Positions 8,832 through 16,271 of a stretch of 64,000 bases of DNA are shown in pieces (position 1 is the first letter of the stretch; the number at the start of each line of letters is the position of its first letter). The notes under the pieces are model-generated. The model saw nothing but the letters and a program-made list of their open reading frames with translations. It was not told where the DNA came from and ran no database searches. This DNA is from UBA5239 sp040391785 (GTDB lineage: Bacteria; Verrucomicrobiota; Lentisphaeria; Victivallales; Victivallaceae): positions 1 through 64,000 of the forward strand of contig JBEBXH010000015.1 of NCBI GenBank assembly GCA_040391785.1. Reading direction: 5' to 3'. The position numbers were made by a program, and so were the translations under genes.

Positions 8832-8847
8832 GGTACATTAATGTACC
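8832..8847. promoter_or_regulatory. Perfect 16-bp palindrome abutting a start codon
   Basis: GGTACATTAATGTACC is a perfect inverted repeat ending on the base before the ATG of the radical SAM gene. No good Shine-Dalgarno is visible. It could be a repressor operator or a small hairpin at the ribosome-binding region. Confidence 0.5.
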
Positions 8848-9687
8848 ATGAAACAATACGACCGAGTCTACATCGAAATTACCGGACGCTGCAACCGCAG
8901 CTGTTCCTTCTGCCCCTCCGCGGCGGGAGGCGCCGACAGAGGCGCCATGACCGTCGATTTTTTCCGACAGGTGATCGAAGAGGTGAGCCCGCTCGCGGAA
9001 CAGGTATTCTTCCATGTGCTCGGCGAACCGCTGCTGCATCCGGAGCTCCGGACGCTGATCGGGATTTGCCATGAGGCACAGCTGCCGGTCAATATCACGA
9101 CCAACGGCGACCTGATTCGAAACGGCAAAGCCCTTGGACTGCTGGATCCGGTTGTGCGGCAGATCAATTTTTCCATGCATGCCCATCGCGAAGCGCCTTC
9201 GCGGGTGGATGACATCCTCGATTTTGTCCGCATAACCGTGGTCGAGCGTCCCGATTTGTACATCAATTTCCGCTTCTGGAACGACGGTGCGGACAATGCC
9301 GAATTACTGGCGCACATCGGCAACACACTGGATACCGGTCCCCTGAGCGCACCGCACGCCAGGCGCAGTTTGCACGTTCGCGACCGCATTTACCTGAATT
9401 TCGACCGGCGTTTCGACTGGCCGGACATGCGCCGCGAACCGTTGAATGGCAGCGCCTTATGCCATGGGCTGCAAAACCAGTTCGCCGTGCTCTGCGACGG
9501 CCGCGTCACCATCTGCTGCCTCGACGCCGGGGGAGCCGAAACCCTCGGCCGTATCGGCCAAACACCGCTGGAAAGCATTTTGAACGGCCCGAAAGCCAAT
9601 CAAATTCGAGCCGGCTGGAAAAAGAAAACCGCGGTCGCCGAACTCTGCAAACGCTGCACCTACCGCTCACGTTTCAAGATGAAATAG
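8848..9687 (+). CDS. Radical SAM protein with SPASM-like C-terminal cysteines
   Basis: 279-residue member of the radical SAM superfamily. The [4Fe-4S]-binding motif CNRSCSFC (CxxxCxxC) is at residues 14-21, followed by a TIM-barrel core including 'VLGEPLLHPEL' and 'ITTNGDLI'. The C-terminal third has cysteines in 'SALCHGLQ', 'VLCDGRVTICCLDAGG' and 'ELCKRCTYR', a typical SPASM arrangement for auxiliary clusters. Such proteins often modify peptides or act in cofactor synthesis. No precursor peptide gene is visible beside it, so the substrate is unknown. The gene is monocistronic and converges on the YjbR-like gene. Confidence 0.85.
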   Translation: MKQYDRVYIEITGRCNRSCSFCPSAAGGADRGAMTVDFFRQVIEEVSPLAEQVFFHVLGEPLLHPELRTLIGICHEAQLPVNITTNGDLIRNGKALGLLDPVVRQINFSMHAHREAPSRVDDILDFVRITVVERPDLYINFRFWNDGADNAELLAHIGNTLDTGPLSAPHARRSLHVRDRIYLNFDRRFDWPDMRREPLNGSALCHGLQNQFAVLCDGRVTICCLDAGGAETLGRIGQTPLESILNGPKANQIRAGWKKKTAVAELCKRCTYRSRFKMK

Positions 9688-9693
9688 TCCGGA

Positions 9694-10365
9694 CTACTTT
9701 TTGGCGATGACGTAGCTTGCGTCGATCCGCTCGAAGATCTCTTCAATCGGCACCGAACCGTCGAGGCAGATCGTGAACCAGTGCTTTTTGTTCATATGAT
9801 ACCCCGGAAGGTATATCTTTCCGTCGATCAGCGAAGTCAGGGCCTCCGGCTCTCCGCGCAGGTCAATGATATCGATCATTTCATCGCTTTTGAAGCCGAG
9901 TTTTCTTCTCGAAAGGTGTAGCAGCGCGGCATACCATTTGGCATTATCCTTTCGCCGGAAGATCGCATTCTGAGGAAATTTCTCCCATAAATACTCGGGA
10001 TCATCCCCATATTTTTCGTCCGCATACCGGATGACCAGCTTCGCATATTCGCTCTTGAAAACATCCCGGTCGAAACACTTTTCGGCCACGGTTTCCAGTA
10101 CCTTCTCGTACTCGGTCCGAACCCTGCCGACAAACGCCCCGACTGCCCCGGAAACCCGGAACAAGGTATATGGCTCCTGCGTCGAGAGCTCCATTACCTC
10201 CGCCGACACCGTTCCACCTTCCGTAACCGTCACGGTCATCTCAAACAGATCATTCATCAACCGGGTCGAATATGTATAACGACCGCTCTTTCTCACGAAT
10301 CCGAAAGCAAGCAATCGTTTAACATTCAATGCCTTATGGATAAATATATTTTCACTGTCATTCAT
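9694..10365 (-). CDS. YjbR/MmcQ-family protein with an extra N-terminal domain
   Basis: 223 residues. The C-terminal half (about 118-220) fits the MmcQ/YjbR DNA-binding-like fold: 'YLWEKFPQNAIFRRKDNAKWY', seen in part, then 'DLRGEPEAL', and 'PGYHMNKKHWFTI' followed by 'IEEIFERIDASYVIAKK'. The N-terminal ~110 residues ('RLLAFGFVRKSGRYTYS', 'MTVTVTEGGTVSAEV') are a separate domain seen with some family members. The biochemical role is unknown. Its ATG overlaps the stop of the DUF3791 gene by 8 bp, making it the last gene of a four-gene operon with DUF3990. Confidence 0.8.
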   Translation of the reverse strand: MNDSENIFIHKALNVKRLLAFGFVRKSGRYTYSTRLMNDLFEMTVTVTEGGTVSAEVMELSTQEPYTLFRVSGAVGAFVGRVRTEYEKVLETVAEKCFDRDVFKSEYAKLVIRYADEKYGDDPEYLWEKFPQNAIFRRKDNAKWYAALLHLSRRKLGFKSDEMIDIIDLRGEPEALTSLIDGKIYLPGYHMNKKHWFTICLDGSVPIEEIFERIDASYVIAKK

Positions 10366-10582
10366 TTATCGAGTTATTTTTATTATATTCGAGTTTCAGT
10401 TCGTCGACAATATAGAGGTCGCTGCGGCAATGCAGATCGACTATGCCTTCACGCAGTTCCTGATAGGTAATGGAATGATAGAAAAAGTCGAGTGCTTCAT
10501 TCAGTGGCATTTTCATCTGTTCGGCAAATAAAACAACAATCCGGGCATATTTCTTTTGCAGCAATATAAGATTAGCTTCCAT
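10358..10582 (-). CDS. DUF3791-like small protein
   Basis: About 74 residues, starting MEANLILLQKKYARIV. Helical, with 'FAEQMKMPLNEALDFFYHS' and an acidic tail ending near 'SDLYIVDELKLEY'. It matches the DUF3791 pattern of small partners of DUF3990. The ATG at 10582 is preceded by AGAGG at a good distance. The gene overlaps the DUF3990 stop by about 11 bp, implying translational coupling. Function unknown; an antitoxin or accessory role is inference. Confidence 0.65.
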   Translation of the reverse strand: MEANLILLQKKYARIVVLFAEQMKMPLNEALDFFYHSITYQELREGIVDLHCRSDLYIVDELKLEYNKNNSINE

Positions 10583-11066
10583 TGGATACCTCTTCTGCTG
10601 ATTCAAAGGTCAGATACCTGTCGATGATTTCCTGCTTCAAAATACAGATCTGGTGATTGGGAGCTTCAAACTTAAGGCGTTTTATCGCTTCATCTTTGTT
10701 GATCAAATTACCAAAATAGAGTTCGATCGTATTGAATACCTTATCGTTGGCTACGCCGCCCTGCACAATATCGAATTCATGAATGCTTTCGCCACGCCGG
10801 TTGGCAATAATGAAATCCAACCATTCTTCATTGTATTCAAGAAAATCCTTGAAATGAAACCCGGCATTGACTGCAGCGTTCAGATCAAAGTAATAAATGT
10901 TCAAGATGGCCCGTTCATTCCGACGCAATGAGCGCAAAGCCCAACGCTCTGCCTGATCGCGGATCGGAGTAATATAAAAACCTTTGCCGAAGTCAAGGTC
11001 AGGTCTTGAAAATGCGAGGTCAGGTTTTGGAACTTCCAGACAGGAACCATGATAAACTTTAGTCAT
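10572..11066 (-). CDS. DUF3990 protein, ADP-ribosyltransferase-fold candidate toxin
   Basis: 164 residues beginning MTKVYHGSCLEVPKPDL, with 'DLDFGKGFYITPIRDQAERWA' (shown in part), the hallmark of DUF3990. This family belongs to the ADP-ribosyl superfamily: the YHGS block, the Phe-Gly-x-Gly-Phe-Tyr-hydroxyl block and a late acidic segment fit a NAD-binding ART fold (family knowledge). 'IVQGGVANDKVF' is also typical. It is sandwiched by two DUF3791-type genes with ATGA and 11-bp overlaps, an arrangement suggestive of a toxin-antitoxin or NAD-dependent modification module. That role is inference. Confidence 0.75.
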   Translation of the reverse strand: MTKVYHGSCLEVPKPDLAFSRPDLDFGKGFYITPIRDQAERWALRSLRRNERAILNIYYFDLNAAVNAGFHFKDFLEYNEEWLDFIIANRRGESIHEFDIVQGGVANDKVFNTIELYFGNLINKDEAIKRLKFEAPNHQICILKQEIIDRYLTFESAEEVSNGS

Positions 11067-11281
11067 GATACCAATCCCCGTTCCTTCATCAACGAAATAA
11101 TATCATCGACAATGTAGTTTTTGCTTTGGGTATGAAGCACATCATACGATGGAATCAGGTAAGCCGCAAGAATATCTGATTTCCGGCTCAACATATCGTA
11201 CACGACATTGCCGGGAAGGCGTAACTTTAATGCGACTTCCTCAATGCAGAAGATGGCAAATTCAAGTGCCGTTTTACTCAT
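11063..11281 (-). CDS. DUF3791 protein
   Basis: 72 residues starting MSKTALEFAIFCIEEVAL. It contains the DUF3791 core with the segments 'VYDMLSRKSDILAAYLIPSYDVLHTQ' (shown in part) and the end 'IVDDIISLMKERGL'. The ATG at 11281 has GGAG eight bases upstream, so the longer frame to 11353 is not needed. It overlaps the DUF3990 start by 4 bp (ATGA) and heads the operon. Probably the partner of DUF3990; its activity is unknown. Confidence 0.75.
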   Translation of the reverse strand: MSKTALEFAIFCIEEVALKLRLPGNVVYDMLSRKSDILAAYLIPSYDVLHTQSKNYIVDDIISLMKERGLVS

Positions 11282-11410
11282 ACTCAAGACTCCAACGCTG
11301 CTTTCCGTTTCCAACCAATAACTTAATCCGCAAGAGCGGAAAATCAAGTTCATCTACGAAAAACTGATATTGGCGGAATATCTCCCGAGGCGGATTCTAG
11401 GGCAAAAAAA

Positions 11411-11488
11411 TGGTCGGGGTAACACGATTTGAACGTGCGACTTTCTGCTCCCAAAGCAGACGCTCTAGCCAGACTGAGCTATACCCCG
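11411..11488 (-). tRNA. tRNA-Pro (anticodon TGG), CCA encoded
   Basis: Read on the minus strand, the acceptor stem CGGGGTA pairs with TACCCCG. The D-arm is GCTC..GAGC and the anticodon stem TCTGC/GCAGA holds the loop TTTGGGA (anticodon TGG). The T-arm has the TTCAAAT loop. The discriminator A is followed by an encoded CCA, then a run of seven T that probably ends transcription. Confidence 0.95.
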
Positions 11489-11559
11489 ACTTAATAGTTT
11501 TTTAATCTATATCATTTTTCCGATTTAGCAAGCCGCAAAGGTGTTTTTCGCCGGAAAAA

Positions 11560-12135
11560 TCACAGGTCCAGATACCAGAGCAACTGTACTTCGTCGCGAA
11601 TCTCCGGATCATTGTAATAAGCGTATTCATTGACGGCACCGAGAGCCGCTCCACGCCGGGCATAAAAACGGCAAGCCCGGACGTTGTTGTTCTGGCACTC
11701 GATTTTCATTTGCCGGAATCCGTTATCGCGGGACCAGTCAGCGGCGAGCTTGAACAAGGCACTGCCAACCCCCTGCCCCTGAAAGGGTTCCGCTACCCGC
11801 AAATCCCAGAGCACCGTCAAGTCATCGCGCCCGTCGAGCATGTAGACATTGTCCGTCCTGGCGGCAACGGTACAGCCGCCGACCGGAGCTCTGTCCCGGA
11901 ATGCCATAAAAAACACCCAGTTTGAAATATCGAACCGCTCCGCATACCGGGTCGGTTGATTGTATTTGCCGAGATCTTTGATGTATTCCGGCACCACTAC
12001 CTCGCGGAAATTAATGCCGCCAAGGCCATTGCGGATTTTCTCCGGAACCATGACACAATTTACTTTCACCAGCATCGGAATCTGTTCATAAACAGCCAGT
12101 TCCGCAGCCGTCACTTGTCGATAATCAATCATCAT
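11560..12135 (-). CDS. GNAT N-acetyltransferase (streptothricin-acetyltransferase-like)
   Basis: 191 residues. The acetyl-CoA site is the segment 'VAEPFQGQGVGSALFKLA' (motif A, Q/RxxGxG/A). It is followed by 'IECQNNNVRACRFYARRGA' (motif B), a pattern shared with the Sat group. The substrate is uncertain and antibiotic acetylation should not be assumed. The protein could start at 12135 or one codon later. It lies between tRNA-Pro and a bidirectionally placed hairpin, on its own. Confidence 0.85.
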   Translation of the reverse strand: MMIDYRQVTAAELAVYEQIPMLVKVNCVMVPEKIRNGLGGINFREVVVPEYIKDLGKYNQPTRYAERFDISNWVFFMAFRDRAPVGGCTVAARTDNVYMLDGRDDLTVLWDLRVAEPFQGQGVGSALFKLAADWSRDNGFRQMKIECQNNNVRACRFYARRGAALGAVNEYAYYNDPEIRDEVQLLWYLDL

Positions 12136-12163
12136 TCACAACATCAATATGAGAAAAAAATAA

Positions 12164-12203
12164 AAACATCCGATTTATGATATTTCATTAAAATCGGATG
12201 TTT
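12164..12203 (-). terminator. Rho-independent terminator after the panD-pilin run
   Basis: A 13-bp perfect stem AAACATCCGATTT/AAATCGGATGTTT (12164-12176 and 12191-12203) encloses a 14-nt loop. On the minus strand it is followed by a T-rich tract. It lies downstream of the small pilin-like gene at 12232. Confidence 0.75.
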
Positions 12204-12231
12204 CAACTGTAAACCAAGCAATTTCAACCGA

Positions 12232-12462
12232 TCAGTCGGTCAAGCCGTCGCCCTTCATTTCCTTCATTTTTTCCAGCGAATCCGATTGTTCCGTCTGAGC
12301 GTCGCCACCGAGGCTGTTCGTGGCTCCGGCGATCATCGTACGGATACGATTGCTGAATGCTCCCAGGACCACCAGAGCCATAATCGCCACAATCACAATG
12401 ATTATGATATACTCTGTAAGAGCCTGCCCTCTCTGTCTTTTTCTCATTTTCCTTATCATCAT
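12232..12462 (-). CDS. Flp-type pilin-like small membrane protein
   Basis: 76 residues: a basic N-terminus, then 'RGQALTEYIIIIVIVAIMALVVLGAF', of which the GQALTEY start and hydrophobic helix match Flp/TadE-type class III pilins (E at +5 after the likely processing site). The acidic C-tail includes 'DAQTEQSDSLEKMKEMKGD'. Such proteins form Tad pili or pseudopili after processing by a prepilin peptidase; no Tad machinery is in this window. A GGGAGG Shine-Dalgarno precedes the start. It follows another pilin-like gene by 27 bp. Confidence 0.7.
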   Translation of the reverse strand: MMIRKMRKRQRGQALTEYIIIIVIVAIMALVVLGAFSNRIRTMIAGATNSLGGDAQTEQSDSLEKMKEMKGDGLTD

Positions 12463-12489
12463 GAACCTCCCGGTACAATTAAATCCGAA

Positions 12490-12699
12490 TTAAGGATATC
12501 CGACCCCAACCTGGGTAATCATCCGCCAGCCATTGATCGAAAAATAATGGCCGAACACCATTACCGACAATGCGATCAGCAAACAAAAGACAATCATGAT
12601 CGCATATTCGGACATCACCTGCCCGGCGGAATCGTGCTTCACTGATAAACATACTACACGATTAAATTTTTTGCAACTGTTTTTCAAAAAAAACAGCAT
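12490..12699 (-). CDS. Second Flp/TadE-like small membrane protein
   Basis: About 69 residues starting MLFFLKNSCKKFN. The segment 'SAGQVMSEYAIMIVFCLLIALSVMVFG' (shown in part: GQVMSEY plus a hydrophobic helix) repeats the GQxxxEY layout of its neighbour, so both probably are processed pilin-like subunits. The ATG at 12699 has GGGAG at a good distance. A longer TTG-initiated form would overlap the panD stop. Its function in this organism is unknown. Confidence 0.6.
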   Translation of the reverse strand: MLFFLKNSCKKFNRVVCLSVKHDSAGQVMSEYAIMIVFCLLIALSVMVFGHYFSINGWRMITQVGVGYP

Positions 12700-12725
12700 A
12701 AATCCGCTCCCATATATTAGTCGAT

Positions 12726-13097
12726 TCAAGACAGCGGCGAACCTTTGCGCATAATGATATTGTTCTTTTCGTCAAGCACAATCACCGGCGGATTCAAATT
12801 GCGTGCTTCCTCCAGAGTAAAAAGTGCAAACGCGATGATGGTCACGCAATCCCCGACACTGCCGAGTTTGGCCGCGGGACCATTCAGGCAGAATACTTTG
12901 CTGCCGCGGGCGCCGGGGATGGCGTAAGTCTCCAGCCGCGAAGCATTTTCACGGTTGACCACCAAGATTTTTTCGTACGGCAGAATTCCAGCGGCGTCGA
13001 GATAGTCCAGGTCGATTTCCATGCTGCCTTCATAGTCAAGTTCGCATCCGGTCAGGCGGGCACGGTGAATCTTGCCGCTCATCAAAGTTCTTTGCAT
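12726..13097 (-). CDS. panD: Aspartate 1-decarboxylase, pyruvoyl enzyme
   Basis: Makes beta-alanine from L-aspartate for pantothenate and CoA. The sequence MQRTLMSGKIHRARLTG is the canonical PanD start. 'LDYEGSMEIDLDYLDAAGI' contains the Gly24-Ser25 self-cleavage site that generates the pyruvoyl group. Conserved ETYAI, 'CLNGPAAKLGSVGD' and 'VTIIAFA' follow. About 123 residues, the normal size. I chose Met13097 over an upstream Met because it aligns with the family start and AAGGAGC lies upstream. It is the only pantothenate gene in the window. Confidence 0.95.
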   Translation of the reverse strand: MQRTLMSGKIHRARLTGCELDYEGSMEIDLDYLDAAGILPYEKILVVNRENASRLETYAIPGARGSKVFCLNGPAAKLGSVGDCVTIIAFALFTLEEARNLNPPVIVLDEKNNIIMRKGSPLS

Positions 13098-13152
13098 AAT
13101 AACAATTGCTCCTTGTGTCACTATTATAATATAACACCAAAAGTATGACTTT

Positions 13153-13962
13153 TCAATGGTTTAATTTGCGGAATGCCGCAGGAGAGATGCGCCGCTGCCC
13201 GGAAAAAATCCTTGTGAAGTAGTAACGGTCGCAGAATCCGGTCTGCTCGGCGATCTCGTCGATGCTCAAATCCGAGAAGCGCAGCAGCAGGCACGCCTCC
13301 TGAATCCGCCGCTGCACGATAAACGCCTGCGGTGACACCCCGGTCTGCTCACGGAACAGCCGGGCGAAGGAATTCACATTCATGCCGAAGGGCGCGGCCA
13401 GTTCCTCGTTGGTGATGGGCCTTGAGATATTTTCTTCAATGAAATTGACTGTTTTGATGATCCGCCGGTCCGTGTACGACTTGCGCAAATCGCCGGGCGG
13501 CACCTGCTGCAGCGCCCGGATGCAGAGTTCATGAATCAACAGCGAAATATTGCGGACATTTTCATGGAGATCGCGGTTCAGCTCGCAGATTCTGGTGACA
13601 ATGCCCCGGTCGTGCGCGGTGGCGTCGTATGTATACACCTTGTCCGTGCAGAAATCATAGGGCTTGGCCGCCTGGAAATGGATGTAAAAATGATCGGTCG
13701 GCTTGTGGAGCCTGGCGCCGTATTCGGTGTCCGGCGAGATCAAATAGAACTTGCCGGGAAGGATCGGTATCTCTTTTTTGTGGCGGATGATCGAAGCGCC
13801 TTCGTCGAAATTCAGGTAAATCCGCCAGAACGGCGCGGCCAGGTTCGGCATGTTCCAACTGCTCAGCAACTGCCTGGCACAGAACAACAAAACAATGTCA
13901 GGATTGTAATAATTGTTCCGTTTGTCGATGGCAAACGTGTGAATATCGTGTTTCTGGTTCAT
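13153..13962 (-). CDS. AraC-family transcriptional regulator
   Basis: About 269 residues. The N-terminal part is a cupin-like sensing domain ('FYLISPDTEYGARLHKPTDHFYIHF', seen in part). The C-terminal ~100 residues form two helix-turn-helix motifs: 'ITNEELAAPFGMNVNSFARLF', seen in part, and 'SIDEIAEQTGFCDRYYFTRIF', a strong AraC signature, again seen in part. The start at 13962 overlaps the sdaA stop by 4 bp (ATGA), so the two are translationally coupled. It may respond to an amino acid or sugar; the target is unknown. Confidence 0.9.
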   Translation of the reverse strand: MNQKHDIHTFAIDKRNNYYNPDIVLLFCARQLLSSWNMPNLAAPFWRIYLNFDEGASIIRHKKEIPILPGKFYLISPDTEYGARLHKPTDHFYIHFQAAKPYDFCTDKVYTYDATAHDRGIVTRICELNRDLHENVRNISLLIHELCIRALQQVPPGDLRKSYTDRRIIKTVNFIEENISRPITNEELAAPFGMNVNSFARLFREQTGVSPQAFIVQRRIQEACLLLRFSDLSIDEIAEQTGFCDRYYFTRIFSGQRRISPAAFRKLNH

Positions 13963-15326
13963 TCGCACAGCGAGCAGACGGCAAGGCCGCCGCGTGACGT
14001 TTCCTTGAGTTCGGGACACATTCTCCGGCCGGTTTCCAGCAACGCGGCCACAACTTCGTCGAAACTGACTTTATGGTAAAGCGGATTGCCCACCGACGCC
14101 AGGATATAGGCGTTGTAAGCCGTCACCGCCCCCACTGCATTGCGTTCAATACAAGGAATTTGGACATAACCGCCGACGGGGTCGCAGGTCAGCCCGAGGT
14201 GATGCTCCAGCGCGGCCTCGGCGGCGCATTCGATGACCGCGGGCGAGGCGTCATGGGCAGCGCCTAAAAAGGCGGCGGCCATGGCCGAGGCCACGCCGAC
14301 TTCGCCCTGGCACCCGACTTCGGCACCCGAAATGCTGGCATTGCGCCGGGCGATCATGCCGATGGCGGCAGCGGTCAGCAGGCCGTTCCGGAGTCTGGCA
14401 TTGTCCATCTTCCAAACCTCACGCAGCATGCGGATGATGGACGGCAGCACTCCGGCAGAGCCGAGCGTGGGCGCAGTGACCACCAGATTGCCGTCCGCAT
14501 TTTCCTCCGACACCGCGAGTGCCCAGGCGTTCAACTGCGCCAGGAAGCGGTCCTGCGGCATTTCGAGCTTCAGCGAGGACTGGTAAAACAGCGCGGCTTT
14601 GCGACGCAGGCCAATCGGGCCGGGCAGGATGCCTTCAGCAGCAATCCCGCGCGACACCGCGTTGTCCATCACCTCGATCAGCGCATCGAGCTTTTGATTG
14701 ATTTCGTCCCCGGTGAGGCCGGTAATGGCTTTTTCGTTTTCCATCATGAGCTGCGGCAGCGTCAGCGAATACTTGGCCGCCAGCCGCAATAACCCGTTCA
14801 TATCCCGGTAACGATAAGGCAGAACCGAGGCGTTTTCCGCTTCGTCCGCTTCGCCCTCGACCGAGAGATAGCCGCCGCCGATGGAGTAAATCGTCTTTTC
14901 GAAGATCACCTTCCCGACGGCGTCGAACAACCGGAAGATCATGGTATTCTGAAACTTCGGGCACGGTGCGTTCTTATCGAACACAATCGAATTGCGGTCG
15001 AAATTCACCTTGTACTTACCGGCACCGGCTTCGTAAACGCGATTGTCGCCGAGGATGTTTCGCAGCAGAGCGGTGTCGCAGCTCTCCGGCAGGTTGCCGA
15101 GCAGCCCGGCGGCCACGGCCCGGTGGGTTCCGTGCCCGACGCCGGTGGCGGCCAGCGAGCCGCATAACCGGACTTCAAGCCGCGCCGGCGGAGAGGAAAA
15201 CTTCTCCTTACCGGCGCGTTCAAGAAACAAGGCGGCGGCCGTCATCGGCCCGATCGTGTGGGAACTCGACGGGCCGGGGCCGATTTTGTAGAGAGCGAAG
15301 ATCGAACTGTTGATATAGTCGTCCAT
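13959..15326 (-). CDS. sdaA: L-serine ammonia-lyase, iron-sulfur type, single chain
   Basis: Deaminates L-serine to pyruvate and ammonia with a [4Fe-4S] cluster. 455 residues with the beta domain at the N-terminus ('IGPGPSSSHTIGPMTAA') and the catalytic alpha domain after it. Conserved features include 'TAPTLGSAGVLPSI' and the cluster cysteines in 'GAEVGCQGEVG', 'LTCDPVGGYVQIPCIERN' and the late 'MCPELKETSRGGLA'. This is the fused form typical of many anaerobes and Gram-negatives. It follows argF by 22 bp on the same strand. Confidence 0.95.
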   Translation of the reverse strand: MDDYINSSIFALYKIGPGPSSSHTIGPMTAAALFLERAGKEKFSSPPARLEVRLCGSLAATGVGHGTHRAVAAGLLGNLPESCDTALLRNILGDNRVYEAGAGKYKVNFDRNSIVFDKNAPCPKFQNTMIFRLFDAVGKVIFEKTIYSIGGGYLSVEGEADEAENASVLPYRYRDMNGLLRLAAKYSLTLPQLMMENEKAITGLTGDEINQKLDALIEVMDNAVSRGIAAEGILPGPIGLRRKAALFYQSSLKLEMPQDRFLAQLNAWALAVSEENADGNLVVTAPTLGSAGVLPSIIRMLREVWKMDNARLRNGLLTAAAIGMIARRNASISGAEVGCQGEVGVASAMAAAFLGAAHDASPAVIECAAEAALEHHLGLTCDPVGGYVQIPCIERNAVGAVTAYNAYILASVGNPLYHKVSFDEVVAALLETGRRMCPELKETSRGGLAVCSLCE

Positions 15327-15348
15327 GCGCCAACTCCGTCAGGGACAA

Positions 15349-16257
15349 TTACATGGCATCAAAGAGATAGCAGAGGACCGCCTTCTGGACATGCAGCCGG
15401 TTTTCGGCCTGGTCGAAGACGATCGACGCCGGCGAATCCATGACATCGTCGGTGATCTCCTCGCCGCGGTGCGCCGGCAGGCAATGCATGACCTTGACAT
15501 CGGGCTTGGCCAGTTTGACCAGATCCGAATCCACCTGATACGGTTCCAGAACCCGCAGCCGCTCGGCCGCTTCTTCTTCAAATCCCATGCTTACCCAGAC
15601 GTCGGTGTAAATATAATCCGCGTCGCGGACCGCTTTTTCCGGGTCCGGCTCCCAGGTAATCGTCCCGGGGCCGGTCGCGCGATCCATGATATCCTGCTGG
15701 GGCTCAAAGCCTTCCGGCGACGAAATCACCAGTTCCAGCCCGCAGATTTTGCAGGCCAGCATCAGCGAATTCGCCATATTGGAACAGCCGTCCCCCATGA
15801 AAACCATCTTGATGCCCTTGAGCTTTTTGCTGAACTCCAATACCGTGAAGATATCGGTCAGCGCCTGGCACGGATGGAAATCATTGGTCAGGGCATTGAT
15901 CACCGGCACGGTGGCGTTCTGGGCCAGCTCGACCACATCGCTGTGGAGGAAGGTCCGGATGACGATACCGTCGATATAGCGGCTCATGACCTTGGCGGTG
16001 TCCGCCTGGGTCTCGCCGCGGCCGACCTGCATCTGCTTTTCCTCCAGATACATCGCGTTGCCGCCGAGTTCGTGGATACCGACCTCGAAGGAAACGCGGG
16101 TACGGGTGGACGATTTGGCGAAAATCATCGCAATGGTCTTATCTTTGAGCGGCTTGACCTCGGCTGTGCGCCGGTTGGCCTTCAAATAAGCCGCCATATT
16201 AAAAATTGATTCAAAATCACTATTGGGAATATCTTCCACAGTCAGCAAGTGCTTCAT
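15349..16257 (-). CDS. argF: Ornithine carbamoyltransferase
   Basis: Forms citrulline from ornithine and carbamoyl phosphate in arginine synthesis. 302 residues with the carbamoyl-phosphate motif 'SSTRTRVSFEVG', 'HPCQALTDIFT', the ornithine site near 'DVWVSMGFEEE' and the HCLPAHRGEEI block. The family length is normal. It lies 14 bp downstream of argD, so the two arginine genes form an operon. Anabolic function is favoured by that neighbour. Confidence 0.96.
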   Translation of the reverse strand: MKHLLTVEDIPNSDFESIFNMAAYLKANRRTAEVKPLKDKTIAMIFAKSSTRTRVSFEVGIHELGGNAMYLEEKQMQVGRGETQADTAKVMSRYIDGIVIRTFLHSDVVELAQNATVPVINALTNDFHPCQALTDIFTVLEFSKKLKGIKMVFMGDGCSNMANSLMLACKICGLELVISSPEGFEPQQDIMDRATGPGTITWEPDPEKAVRDADYIYTDVWVSMGFEEEAAERLRVLEPYQVDSDLVKLAKPDVKVMHCLPAHRGEEITDDVMDSPASIVFDQAENRLHVQKAVLCYLFDAM

Positions 16258-16271
16258 ATTGCCTCCGCTGT

